From Pseudorhodobacter antarcticus (GTDB taxonomy: Bacteria > Pseudomonadota > Alphaproteobacteria > Rhodobacterales > Rhodobacteraceae), in contig CAMDHB010000135.1 of assembly GCA_945897655.1 (NCBI GenBank), forward strand, positions 1-8,555: a stretch of 8,555 bases of DNA, given 5' to 3'. The notes under the pieces were generated by a model. The model was not told the DNA's origin, searched no databases, and saw only the letters and a program-made list of their open reading frames with translations. The translations under genes were made by a program, and so were the position numbers. The first letter of the stretch is position 1; every line of letters starts with the position of its first letter. This document shows, one piece after another, positions 1-7,417 of the stretch.

Positions 1-1215
1 GGGGCCCGGCGGTCGAAGGCGCCGATCCAGGGGATGGCGGACCGGGTGGCGGCGGTGTTTGTGCCCACCGTGGTGGGGGTAGCCGTGCTGGCCTTTGGCG
101 CATGGCTGATCTTGGGCCCCAATCCGGGGTTCCTCTATGCCATCGCGGCGGCGGTGTCGGTGCTGATCATCGCTTGCCCTTGCGCGCTGGGGCTGGCTAC
201 GCCCATTTCGATCACCACGGCCACCGGACGTGGGGCGCAGGTGGGTGTGCTGGTCAAGGGCGGTGAGGTGTTGGAGCGGATGGCCCGGGTCGACACGCTG
301 GTCATCGACAAGACCGGCACCCTGACCACAGGCAAGCCGGTGCTGACCGATGCCACGAGTGACGATGTGCTGGTGCTGGCAGCGGCGGTTGAGGCGGGGT
401 CGGGTCATCCGCTGGCCGAGGCCATTCTGGCAGGGGCACGCGGGCGTGGGCTGACCATTCCGGCCTGTGACAACTTTGCCTCGGTTCCGGGCAAGGGGGT
501 GCAAGGGCTGGTCGCCGGGCGCAAGGTTGCCTTGGGCAATGCCGCCTTTCTGGCTGACATGGGGCTGACTGCCCCCGATGCAGCGTCCTTGGCAGCCGAG
601 GGCAAGACGGTGATGTTCGTGGCGGTGGACGGTGCCTATGCCGGGCTTGTGGCCGTGGCCGACCGGATTAAGCCCGGCGCTGCCGAGGCTGTGGCCGCCC
701 TGCAGGCCGAGGGGCTGCGCGTCATCATGGCGACGGGTGATGCCGAGGCGACGGCCCAGGTCGTTGCCCGCGCCTTGGGGATAACCGAGGTGCAGGCAGG
801 CATGCTGCCCGAAGGCAAGAAGGTGCTGGTGGACCGCTTGCACGCCGAGGGTCGCAAGGTTGCCATGGCGGGCGACGGGGTAAATGACGCTCCGGCACTT
901 GCTGCGGCGGATGTGGGCATAGCGATGGGGCCAGGGGCGGATGTGGCCGTGGAATCAGCGGGCATGACCCTGCTGGCGGGTGATCTGGCGGGCATCCTGC
1001 GGGGCCGCAAACTGGCCCGCGCGACGCTGCGCAACATCAAGCAGAACCTGTTTTTTGCCTTTGCCTACAACGCCATTGGCATTCCGGTGGCGGCGGGCGT
1101 GCTCTATCCCATCACCGGCCTTGTGATGTCGCCCATGATCGCGGCGGGGGCGATGAGCCTGTCTTCTGTGTCGGTCATCACCAATGCGCTGAGGTTGCGG
1201 CGTATTGACTTGTAG
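1..1215 (+). CDS. copA: Copper-exporting P1B-type ATPase CopA, C-terminal part (5' end outside window)
   Basis: This inner-membrane pump exports Cu(I) from the cytoplasm using ATP. The frame is already open at base 1, so the gene begins outside the window; the ATG at 34 is internal. Missing are the N-terminal metal-binding domains, the first membrane helices and most of the actuator domain. Visible in order are a membrane helix, then the helix with the metal-site CPC (175-183), the phosphorylation motif DKTGT (307-321), the SGHP motif of the nucleotide-binding domain (400-411), TGD (733-741) and GDGVNDAP (871-894). The last two helices carry a Tyr-Asn pair (AYNAIG) and MSLSS. CPC plus these last two features is the signature of the Cu(I) subgroup P1B-1, which argues against a Zn/Cd pump. 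The segment after GDGVNDAP reads GPGADVAVE, where many relatives have GTGTDVA; this is probably neutral. The gene converges on the minus-strand transporter gene, and a hairpin follows its TAG. Confidence 0.95.
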   Translation, partial: GARRSKAPIQGMADRVAAVFVPTVVGVAVLAFGAWLILGPNPGFLYAIAAAVSVLIIACPCALGLATPISITTATGRGAQVGVLVKGGEVLERMARVDTLVIDKTGTLTTGKPVLTDATSDDVLVLAAAVEAGSGHPLAEAILAGARGRGLTIPACDNFASVPGKGVQGLVAGRKVALGNAAFLADMGLTAPDAASLAAEGKTVMFVAVDGAYAGLVAVADRIKPGAAEAVAALQAEGLRVIMATGDAEATAQVVARALGITEVQAGMLPEGKKVLVDRLHAEGRKVAMAGDGVNDAPALAAADVGIAMGPGADVAVESAGMTLLAGDLAGILRGRKLARATLRNIKQNLFFAFAYNAIGIPVAAGVLYPITGLVMSPMIAAGAMSLSSVSVITNALRLRRIDL

Positions 1216-1234
1216 GATGGGCAATCTGCCCATC
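1216..1234 (+). terminator. Hairpin directly after the copA stop codon
   Basis: Perfect 8-bp inverted repeat GATGGGCA / TGCCCATC with a 3-nt loop, starting on the base after the copA TAG. It is followed by TTGTCC, not a real T-run, so it may act as a weak terminator or as a 3'-end stabilising hairpin. From memory, similar GATGGGCA or GGTGGGCA hairpins are common after genes in Rhodobacteraceae; I cannot check that here. Confidence 0.45.
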
Positions 1235-1246
1235 TTGTCCAAAAGC

Positions 1247-1276
1247 AAAGGGCCGGGGATCGCTCCCCGGCCCTTT
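1247..1276. terminator. Bidirectional intrinsic terminator between converging genes
   Basis: Perfect 13-bp stem (1247-1259 with 1264-1276) and a 4-nt loop TCGC, with A3 and T3 at the outer ends of a GC core. On the minus strand the stem ends in TTT followed by GCTTTT, which is the better U-rich tail. It therefore probably ends the transcript of the transporter gene, whose TAA is 20 nt away, and also blocks read-through from copA. Confidence 0.8.
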
Positions 1277-1295
1277 CCCATTCCTGCGCTTGTGG

Positions 1296-3383
1296 TTACT
1301 TCACACCATCGTCTGCGAAGATCGACTTCTTGTGCGTGCCCCCCGGAACGAAGATCGCCCCGATCACCACCGTCATCAGCGCCACGACAATCGCATACCA
1401 CAGACCCGCATAGATGTTGCCGGACTGGGCCGAGATCGCGAAGGCGGTTGCCGGCAGCAGGCCACCGAACCAGCCGTTGCCGATGTGGTAGGGCAGCGAC
1501 AGACCCGAGTAGCGGATACGGGTCGGGAACAGTTCCACCAGCATGGCCGCAATCGGGCCATAGACCATCGTCACCAGCACGATCAGATAGGTGAGGATCA
1601 CGATGATCGTCAGCTTTTGCGCGGTGAAGATGTCGAGGATGTTCTTGGCCACCGCAACCGTGGTGTTGTCCTTGGCGACCAGCGGATAGCCCGCAGCGGT
1701 CAGGGCATCGGCCACGGCCTTGTCGAACGCAGCTTTCACACCGCCAACCTTGGCGGCATCAGCCTTGGCTGCATCCAGCTTGGCCAGTTGGTCGGCCGGG
1801 ATTGCGGCACGTGCGGCATCCACACCGGCCTGAACCGGGGCAACGGCTGCGTTGGCGGCATCCAGAGCGGTTTGCGCCGTGGCCTTGGCGGTATCATCCG
1901 CCGCAGCCTTCAGCGCCTTGTCGGCGGCGGCCACTGCCTGCTTGGCTGCCGTCAGTGCCTTTTCAGCCTCGTCCAGCGCTGCCATCTGACCTGCGTCGAT
2001 GCCAGCCTTGGCTTCGTCCACCACAGCCTTGGCGGCAGCGATGTCGGCGGTGTTCGCGGCAGCGTCATAGGCGGCGATCAGCGTATCGCCGATCTGGATC
2101 GTCGCCAGTTCGCCTGCCGGGCCTTCGGTCGAGGTCGAGTTGACCGAGAAGGAATAAAGCTTGGCCTTCGAGATGTCGCAAGACGAGGTGAACTTGGCCG
2201 TCCCTGTCGGGTTGAACTGGAACGAGCAGTCATTCGGGTCTGCGGTCACCACAACCGGGGTCTGCTGGGCTGCGTGCAGCATCGGGTTGGCAGTCTGGGT
2301 CAGGAAGCTGAACACCGGGAAATAGGTGACAGCGGCAATCAGACAGCCTGACAGGATGATCGGCTTGCGGCCGATGCGGTCAGACAGGCGGCCAAAGAAG
2401 ATGAAGCCATAGGTGCCCAGGATCAGCGACCATGCCACAAAGACGTTGGCGGTAAAGCTGTCGACCTTGATCACGTTCTGCATGAAGAACAGCGCATAGA
2501 ACTGACCCGAGTACCAGACCACAGCCTGGCCCGCCGTCAGGCCCAGCAGGGCGATGATGGCGATCTTGCCGTTTTTCCAGGTGCCAAAGGCTTCGCGCAG
2601 CGGCGCTTTGGAGGCGGCACCCTCTTCCTTCATCTTCTTGAAGGCCGGGCTCTCGTTCATTTGCAGACGGATATACAGAGAGATCAGCAGAAGGAAGATC
2701 GATCCCAGGAACGGCACGCGCCAGCCCCAGGCGTTGAACGCCTTCATCATCGAGGGCGAGCCATCTGCCAGCATGACGGCATTGCCCGCAGCATCCAGCA
2801 CCGGCATGTCCGGATAGGCGCCGTTGATATAGCCCTGAACCGAGATGATCACGATCAGAGACAAGAGCAGGCCAAGTGTCGCCGTGGTCTGGATGAACGC
2901 GGTGAAGTAGCCGCGCTGCCCTTCGGGGGCATGTTCGGCCACATAGACGGCAGCACCGCCATATTCGCCGCCCAAAGCCAGACCCTGCAACATGCGCAGT
3001 AGGATCAGGATGACCGGGGCCGCGATGCCCCAGGATTGATAGCCCGGCAGCAGGCCGACCAGAAAGGTCGAAAAGCCCATGATCAGGATCGTGGCGAGGA
3101 AGGTTTACTTGCGCCCGATCAGGTCGCCCATCGCGCCAAAGACCAAAGCCCCGAACGGACGCACGATAAAGCCTGCGGCAAAGGCCAGCAGGGCAAACAC
3201 GTTGCGCGTGGCTTCCGGGAACGAGGTGAAGAAGTTCGCCCCGATGATGGCCGCAAGCGACCCATAGAGATAAAAGTCATACCATTCAAAGATCGTCCCG
3301 GCCGAGGAGGCCATGATGACCTTCTTCTCCTCGCGGGTCATCGGACGTGAGCGGGCGCTCACATCAGCATTCATATTCGCCAT
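1296..3383 (-). pseudogene. MHS-family MFS transporter, frame interrupted by one in-frame TAA
   Basis: Likely a proton-coupled carboxylate importer of the metabolite:H+ symporter (MHS) branch of the major facilitator superfamily. If codon 93 is read through, the product is 695 residues with about 12 membrane helices. The ATG at 3383 has an SD-like AGGGAGAG upstream. Residues 32-41 (FEWYDFYLYG) are typical of MHS proteins, and GAMGDLIGRK at 83-92 is the loop 2-3 motif. The next codon is TAA (3105-3107, minus strand), after which the same frame continues without a shift as TFLATILIMG. A second GRLSDRIGRKP motif follows helix 8. Relatives, as I remember them, have Tyr at this position (GRKYTF), so one TAC/TAT to TAA change explains the break. 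The downstream part could only restart at the ATG at 3080, which lacks an SD and would miss helices 1 and 2. A long Ala-rich insertion (reconstructed residues about 367-588) lies between helices 9 and 10, on the predicted periplasmic side. It includes two Cys 16 residues apart (reconstructed positions 386 and 402). The gene sits downstream of acs, which suggests acetate or another short carboxylate as substrate; that part is inference. Confidence 0.85.
1701..2021 (-). repeat. Internal protein repeat in the transporter's Ala-rich insertion
   Basis: Two stretches of the insertion, encoded by 1899-2021 and 1701-1823, align without gaps at an offset of 66 residues. The first 19 residues (VDEAKAGIDAGQMAALDEA against VDAARAAIPADQLAKLDAA) share 11 identities, and the match resumes at an AAxDKA block about 30 residues on. 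The region is rich in Ala, Asp and Lys, lacks Pro except at a few points and looks helical, possibly coiled-coil. Low complexity contributes to the match, but the I-x-A-x-Q and LD positions go beyond Ala bias. Confidence 0.5.
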
Positions 3384-3463
3384 TGTCCACTCTCCCTTTG
3401 AACCGGTCTCGTGCCGGTATCCCTGGCCGGGTGCGGTTTTCCGCGTGCCCCAACCGCTCTCCC

Positions 3464-3491
3464 CCCGCCCAGTCTGTCCTCACCGGGCGGG
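3464..3491 (-). other. Intercistronic hairpin between acs and the transporter gene
   Basis: The 124-nt gap between the acs stop and the transporter start contains a perfect 7-bp inverted repeat CCCGCCC / GGGCGGG with a 14-nt loop. A smaller ACCGG / CCGGT pair (3402-3418) lies just upstream of the transporter's ribosome binding site. Neither has a T-run on the minus strand, so they look more like mRNA processing or stability structures than a terminator. I see no clear promoter here, which is compatible with one acs-transporter transcript. Confidence 0.35.
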
Positions 3492-3507
3492 TATTCTTGT
3501 GCCGCGT

Positions 3508-5466
3508 TCAGGCGCGGTTCATCCGGTTGGCCACCAGATCATCGACGACCGAAGGGTCGGCGAGGGTCGAGGTGTCGCCCAGGGTGCCGTGGTCATTTTC
3601 GGCAATCTTGCGCAGGATGCGGCGCATGATCTTTCCAGACCGGGTTTTTGGCAGGCCCGGGGCCCACTGGATCAGATCCGGTGTGGCGATGGGGCCAATT
3701 TCGGTGCGGACCCATTTGACCAGCTCTTTCTTCAGCTCCTCTGTCGGTTCCTCGCCGCGCATCAGGGTGACATAGGCATAGATGCCTTGCCCCTTGATCG
3801 GGTGGGGATAGCCCACGACGGCGCTTTCGGCGACCTTTGGGTGGGCGACCAGCGCGCTTTCGACCTCGGCCGTGCCCAAACGGTGGCCGGAGACGTTCAA
3901 GACATCATCGACGCGCCCCGTGATCCAGTAATAGCCATCCTCATCGCGGCGGCATCCGTCGCCTGTGAAATAGTAGCCGGGATACTGGGCGAAATACGCC
4001 TCCTCGAACCGGGCATGGTCGCCCCAGAGGGTGCGCATCTGGCCGGGCCAACTGTCAGCGATGCACAAGACACCTTCGGCTGCGGTATTGACCTGCACGG
4101 CGCCGGTGGCGGCATCCAGAACCTCCAGCTTGACGCCGAAGAAGGGCTTGGTGGCCGAACCCGGTTTTTGCGGGATGGCGCCGGGCAGGGGGGTGACGAT
4201 ATGGCCGCCCGTCTCGGTCTGCCAGAAGGTGTCGACGATGGGCAGCTTGCCCTTGCCGATGTTGGTGAAATACCAGTTCCACGCCTCGGGGTTGATCGGC
4301 TCGCCCACGGTTCCCAGCAGCTTCAGGCTGGACAGGTCGTGCTTTTCAATCGGTTCGGTGCCCATGCCCATCAGGCTGCGGATGGCGGTGGGGGCGGTAT
4401 AGAACTGGTTTACCTTGTGCTTGGCGATCACTTCCCAGAACCGGCCCGCATCGGGGAAGGTGGGCACGCCTTCGAACATCACGGTGGTAGCGCCATTGGA
4501 AAGCGGGCCGTAGACGATATAGCTGTGGCCGGTGACCCAGCCCACATCGGCGGTGCACCAGAAGATATCGCCGTCATGGTAATCAAAGGTCATCTGATGG
4601 GTCAGGCTGGCGAAGACCAGATAGCCGCCCGTGGTGTGGAGAACGCCCTTTGGCCGCCCGGTCGAGCCTGAGGTGTAAAGGATGAACAGCGGGTCTTCGG
4701 CGTTCATCTCGGCATAGGCGCAATAGGGGCTGGCTTCGGCCATCTCGGCCTTGAGGTCAATATCGCGGCCCTGGATCCAGTGGGTCTGGTCGCCGGTGTG
4801 TTTGACCACCAGACATTTCACGGTTTCCTTGCAGTGCAGCAGCGCCTGATCGGTATTCGCCTTCAGCGGGGTCTTTTTGCCGGCGCGCGGGGCGAAATCG
4901 GCGGTGATCACAACCTTGGCGTCACAATCATTGATCCGGCTGGACAGGGCGTCAGGCGAAAAGCCGCCAAAGACGACCGAATGGATGGCCCCGATCCGGG
5001 CGCAGGCCAGCATGGCATAGGCGCTTTCGGGGATCATCGGCATGTACAGCACAACCCTGTCGCCGCGCCGCACGCCTTGGGCCTTCAGCACATTGGCCAG
5101 ACGGCAGGTCTGTTCCAGCAGTTCGGCATAGCTGATGTGGCGGGCGGGTGTTTTGGGATCATCGGGTTCCCAGATGATCGCGGTCTGGTTCGCGCGGGTC
5201 ATCATGTGGCGGTCAATGCAGTTGGCGCTGATGTTCAGCGTGCCATCCTCATACCATTTGATCGACACAGCGCCGCGGGTGAAATCGGTGTTCTTGACCT
5301 TGGTGAACGGTTTGATCCAGTCAACCCGACCCGCTTTTTCCGCCCAGAAAGCATCCGGATCGTTCATCGACGCCGTATAGGATGCGGCATAGCCCGCCGC
5401 ATCCAGTTGGGCATTTGCAATAAACTCCTCGGACGCCGAAAAAATCGACGGTGCGCGTTCTGACAT
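3508..5466 (-). CDS. acs: Acetyl-CoA synthetase (AMP-forming)
   Basis: Cytoplasmic enzyme that activates acetate with ATP to acetyl-AMP and then transfers the acetyl group to CoA, allowing growth on low acetate. The product has 652 residues, the usual length. The start ATG follows AGGGAGGA with 6 nt spacing. Visible motifs are the phosphate-binding loop YTSGSTGRPKG (264-274), GEP (388-390), DTFWQTETGG (412-421), TGD (501-503), the hinge region GRVDD (517-521) and PKTRSGKIMRR near the C-terminus. Trp415, with Val311, Thr312 and Val387, matches by position (offset of one) the residues known to restrict the pocket to acetate in the Salmonella enzyme, so acetate is favoured over propionate or longer acids. 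Lys612 in the SGK motif corresponds to the catalytic lysine that protein acetyltransferases of the Pat type acetylate to switch the enzyme off and that deacetylases of the CobB/AcuC type restore; whether those enzymes exist in this organism is unknown. The frame is intact. The transporter gene follows 124 nt downstream. Confidence 0.97.
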   Translation of the reverse strand: MSERAPSIFSASEEFIANAQLDAAGYAASYTASMNDPDAFWAEKAGRVDWIKPFTKVKNTDFTRGAVSIKWYEDGTLNISANCIDRHMMTRANQTAIIWEPDDPKTPARHISYAELLEQTCRLANVLKAQGVRRGDRVVLYMPMIPESAYAMLACARIGAIHSVVFGGFSPDALSSRINDCDAKVVITADFAPRAGKKTPLKANTDQALLHCKETVKCLVVKHTGDQTHWIQGRDIDLKAEMAEASPYCAYAEMNAEDPLFILYTSGSTGRPKGVLHTTGGYLVFASLTHQMTFDYHDGDIFWCTADVGWVTGHSYIVYGPLSNGATTVMFEGVPTFPDAGRFWEVIAKHKVNQFYTAPTAIRSLMGMGTEPIEKHDLSSLKLLGTVGEPINPEAWNWYFTNIGKGKLPIVDTFWQTETGGHIVTPLPGAIPQKPGSATKPFFGVKLEVLDAATGAVQVNTAAEGVLCIADSWPGQMRTLWGDHARFEEAYFAQYPGYYFTGDGCRRDEDGYYWITGRVDDVLNVSGHRLGTAEVESALVAHPKVAESAVVGYPHPIKGQGIYAYVTLMRGEEPTEELKKELVKWVRTEIGPIATPDLIQWAPGLPKTRSGKIMRRILRKIAENDHGTLGDTSTLADPSVVDDLVANRMNRA

Positions 5467-5482
5467 GAATTCCTCCCTGGTC

Positions 5483-5515
5483 GGCCCGGAAACGGCGGTT
5501 CTGCTACGCCGGGCC
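5483..5515 (-). promoter_or_regulatory. Stem-loop in the acs leader just upstream of the ribosome binding site
   Basis: GGCCCGG (5483-5489) and CCGGGCC (5509-5515) form a perfect 7-bp stem ending 4 nt before the SD sequence. A competing inner pair CGGCG / CGCCG (5493-5497 with 5507-5511) shares bases with it, so the two hairpins exclude each other. They could influence acs translation or mRNA stability. No known riboswitch class is recognised. Confidence 0.35.
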
Positions 5516-5540
5516 AGTGTCGTTGTCTAGCCAGTCTATC

Positions 5541-5553
5541 GCAGAATTTCTGC
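5541..5553. promoter_or_regulatory. 13-bp palindrome in the acs leader or promoter region
   Basis: GCAGAA-T-TTCTGC is a perfect dyad with one central base, about 75 bp upstream of the acs start. It is a candidate operator for a dimeric regulator; no specific regulator can be named. Confidence 0.3.
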
Positions 5554-5590
5554 CACAGAAGGCGTTTTTCCGTCGTTCCCCTGCACGCTC

Positions 5591-5617
5591 TGTATACCGT
5601 GGGATACTGAAAATCAA
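5591..5617 (-). promoter_or_regulatory. Possible sigma-70-type promoter for acs
   Basis: On the minus strand, TATACA (5596-5591) resembles a -10 box and TTGATT (5617-5612) a -35 box, with a 15-nt spacer (16 nt if GTTGAT is used). The spacing is short, so this is only the best candidate in the spacer. It would give a leader of roughly 115-120 nt that includes the 5541-5553 palindrome and the 5483-5515 stem-loop. Confidence 0.35.
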
Positions 5618-5688
5618 CTTTTCGTCAGCTGCGGTGCAATACGGGATAAGTGCAGGTCAGTCCACACAAATTCACGATTGTTTCCCGA

Positions 5689-5702
5689 TGTTTGCGCTAA
5701 CA
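5689..5702. promoter_or_regulatory. Near-perfect operator-like palindrome TGTTTGCGCTAACA
   Basis: A 14-bp dyad with a single mismatched pair. It is close to TGTTAGCGCTAACA, a shape typical of LacI-family operators. It lies about 70 bp upstream of the candidate acs -35 box, where an activator or a distal repressor site could sit. Assignment to a regulator is inference. Confidence 0.35.
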
Positions 5703-5726
5703 AGACGGCAAAAGCCGACCTTCCGC

Positions 5727-5748
5727 GACAATTTGACACGTAATTGTC
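5727..5748. promoter_or_regulatory. Inverted repeat GACAATT-N8-AATTGTC
   Basis: Perfect 7-bp arms separated by 8 nt, in the AT-rich part of the spacer. A further TTGTCC at 5754-5759 repeats the right arm at 10-bp spacing, one helical turn on (ATTGTCCACTTGTCCAAT). The arrangement is what a regulator bound on one DNA face would use. It lies between the SulP gene end and acs. Confidence 0.4.
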
Positions 5749-5781
5749 CACTTGTCCAATTAATATATTAGAATCAAACTA

Positions 5782-7389
5782 CTAACCCAGATCTGGCGTG
5801 GGCGCGTCCACATATCTGACCAAAGGTGGCGTCAAACCCGCCTTTTCCAAACTGTGGCGCTGGGCGGGGGTCACTGCGCGCAGTTCCATCTGCCCGCCGC
5901 GCCGCAGAATCTTGCGCGCCAACAACTCCAGCGATCTGGCGCCCGTGCTGTCCAGATAGGTCAGGTCCGACAGATCAAGGATGAAATGGGCAGGGCGTTC
6001 GGCGATCTGGTCCAATGTGGCACCAACCTGCGCCGCCGCGCCAAAGAAATAGGGGCCGGTCAAGCGCACCACGACGGTGGCGCCCCGTTCCGAATCGCTC
6101 TCGTCGGTGTGGTGAATGCGGCTGTCTTTTGCCATGCGGTGGATGAAGACAAGCCCGCCCAACGCAAAGCCCACCAGAATGCCTTCGGTCAAGTCGCGGA
6201 AGACGACCAGCAGGAAGGTGACCACGACGACAACCGCATCGCTGCGTGACGTCAGCAGCAGGATGCGGAACTGGGCGCGGGCGGCCATGTTCCAGGCGAC
6301 GACCGTCAGCAGGCCGGCAAACACCGCCATGGGCACAAAACTGACCCAAGGGGCCAGAACCATCATGAAGCCCAATACGATCAGGGCATGCAGCATGCCC
6401 GCAACCGGCCCCTTTGCCCCGGCGGCGTGGTTGGTGACGGTGCGCGCCACGGCCCCGGTGGCCACGATGCCGCCGAACAGCGACACGGCGATGTTGGCGG
6501 CCCCTTCGGCAAAAAGCTCGATCGCGGGGCGGTGGCGGTTGCCGGACAGACCGTCCGCCACCTGGGCCGACAAAAGCCCGGTGATGGCCGACAGCAGGCT
6601 GAATTGCACGGCAAAGGGCAGGGCCTTGGTCATCATGGTCCAGGACAGGTCAGGGAGCACGGGCGCGGGCAGGAAATGCGGCAGGGCGCCAAAGCGGTCG
6701 CCCACCAGTTGCATAGGCAGGTCCAGCGCCCAGACCAGCGCGCTGCCGGTCACGACCACGATCAGCATGTTGGGCCAACGCGGGCGGTAGCGTTTGATCA
6801 CCTGCAACGCCAGGATGGCCGTCATTGCCACCCCCAGCGCGGCGGGGGTGACGCTGTCGCGGGCGGCCCACAGCACGGCCAGCTTATCCAGCACGGCAGG
6901 GGGTTCGACGGTGTTCAGGGTCAGGCCCAGCAGTTCCTTCACCTGGCTGACAAAGATGATGACGCCGATCCCCGAGGTGAAGCCGATGGTCACCGGATAG
7001 GGCAGGAACTTGATATAGCTTCCCAGACGCAAGGCGCCCGCCGCGATCAGGATCAGGCCGGACAGGAACATGGCCACCATCAGCCCCGCCATCCCGATCT
7101 GCGCCACGCATGCCGAAACCGCGACGATCATGGCCCCCGCTGGCCCGCCGATCTGATAGCGCGACCCGCCAAGCGCCGAGATGAGGAAGCCACCAACGAT
7201 GGTGGTGTATAGTCCCGCCTCCGGCCCCATCCCGCTGGCGATGGCGATGGCCATCGACAGCGGCAGCGCGACGATGGCGACGTTGAGGCCAGCGATCGCA
7301 TCGGCGCGGAAGGCAGCAAGGGAATACCCCTCACGCCAGACGGTGACGATTTTCGGCAGGAATTCTGACGGTTGGGTGGGATTGGGCAT
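5782..7389 (-). CDS. SulP-family anion transporter with C-terminal STAS domain
   Basis: Inner-membrane transporter of the SulP family (TC 2.A.53), whose members move sulfate, bicarbonate or C4-dicarboxylates; the substrate cannot be told from the sequence. The product has 535 residues from the ATG at 7389. The frame is open further to a TTG at 7443, but that TTG is the first part of a consensus TTGACA -35 box, and the added 18 residues look non-coding, so I prefer the ATG. It has only a weak AGG about 8 nt upstream. The N-terminal half has the SulP helix 1 signature PLSMAIAIASG (43-53) and a PAG motif after GGSRYQIGG. The membrane core continues through SLLSAITGLLSAQVADG and VARTVTNHAAGAKGPVAG. 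The STAS domain spans about residues 436-530 and contains LDSTG (DSTG at 480-483), the loop typical of STAS and anti-sigma-antagonist folds. No carbonic anhydrase or sulfur-assimilation gene is adjacent to help with the substrate. Confidence 0.93.
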   Translation of the reverse strand: MPNPTQPSEFLPKIVTVWREGYSLAAFRADAIAGLNVAIVALPLSMAIAIASGMGPEAGLYTTIVGGFLISALGGSRYQIGGPAGAMIVAVSACVAQIGMAGLMVAMFLSGLILIAAGALRLGSYIKFLPYPVTIGFTSGIGVIIFVSQVKELLGLTLNTVEPPAVLDKLAVLWAARDSVTPAALGVAMTAILALQVIKRYRPRWPNMLIVVVTGSALVWALDLPMQLVGDRFGALPHFLPAPVLPDLSWTMMTKALPFAVQFSLLSAITGLLSAQVADGLSGNRHRPAIELFAEGAANIAVSLFGGIVATGAVARTVTNHAAGAKGPVAGMLHALIVLGFMMVLAPWVSFVPMAVFAGLLTVVAWNMAARAQFRILLLTSRSDAVVVVVTFLLVVFRDLTEGILVGFALGGLVFIHRMAKDSRIHHTDESDSERGATVVVRLTGPYFFGAAAQVGATLDQIAERPAHFILDLSDLTYLDSTGARSLELLARKILRRGGQMELRAVTPAQRHSLEKAGLTPPLVRYVDAPTPDLG

Positions 7390-7404
7390 GAAATTGGCCT
7401 GATC

Positions 7405-7417
7405 TGTAGGGCCTACA
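7405..7417. promoter_or_regulatory. Palindrome over the SulP gene's probable -10/start region
   Basis: TGTAGG-G-CCTACA is a perfect 13-bp dyad that begins 15 nt upstream of the preferred ATG and overlaps the proposed -10 box. A protein bound here would block transcription, so it is a good candidate repressor site. No regulator gene is in the window. Confidence 0.4.

Larger units (their letters stand above)
5467..5781. other. Non-coding regulatory spacer between the SulP gene and acs
   Basis: This 315-bp spacer is clearly more AT-rich than the surrounding genes, most of all at 5725-5780, which contains the 10-bp palindrome TAATATATTA (5761-5770). It is open on the plus strand for 84 codons (5517-5771), but that reading has no SD and matches no family I know, so I treat the spacer as non-coding. 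It must hold the acs promoter. I see no clear terminator for the SulP gene: the minus strand after its TAG is AT-rich without a strong stem. The individual repeats are listed separately. Confidence 0.7.

Noticed and set aside
955..1401. Minus-strand frame across the end of copA and the terminator
   Set aside because: It crosses the perfect terminator and two real gene ends and has no recognisable sequence.
1290..2351. Long plus-strand open frame (353 codons)
   Set aside because: It lies antisense to the transporter gene, codes for a His/Arg/Gly-rich string with no family resemblance, and arises from the high-GC codon use of the real gene.
3313..4671. Long plus-strand open frame (452 codons)
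   Set aside because: It is a shadow of acs and of the transporter start on the opposite strand. The acs frame has all family motifs; this one has none.
5706..5717. CGGC-AAAA-GCCG as a terminator for the SulP gene
   Set aside because: The stem is only 4 bp, lies about 65 nt beyond the stop and has no T-run after it on the minus strand.
5517..5771. 84-codon plus-strand frame in the acs upstream spacer
   Set aside because: There is no ribosome binding site, and its composition follows the AT-rich regulatory spacer, with dyads running through it.
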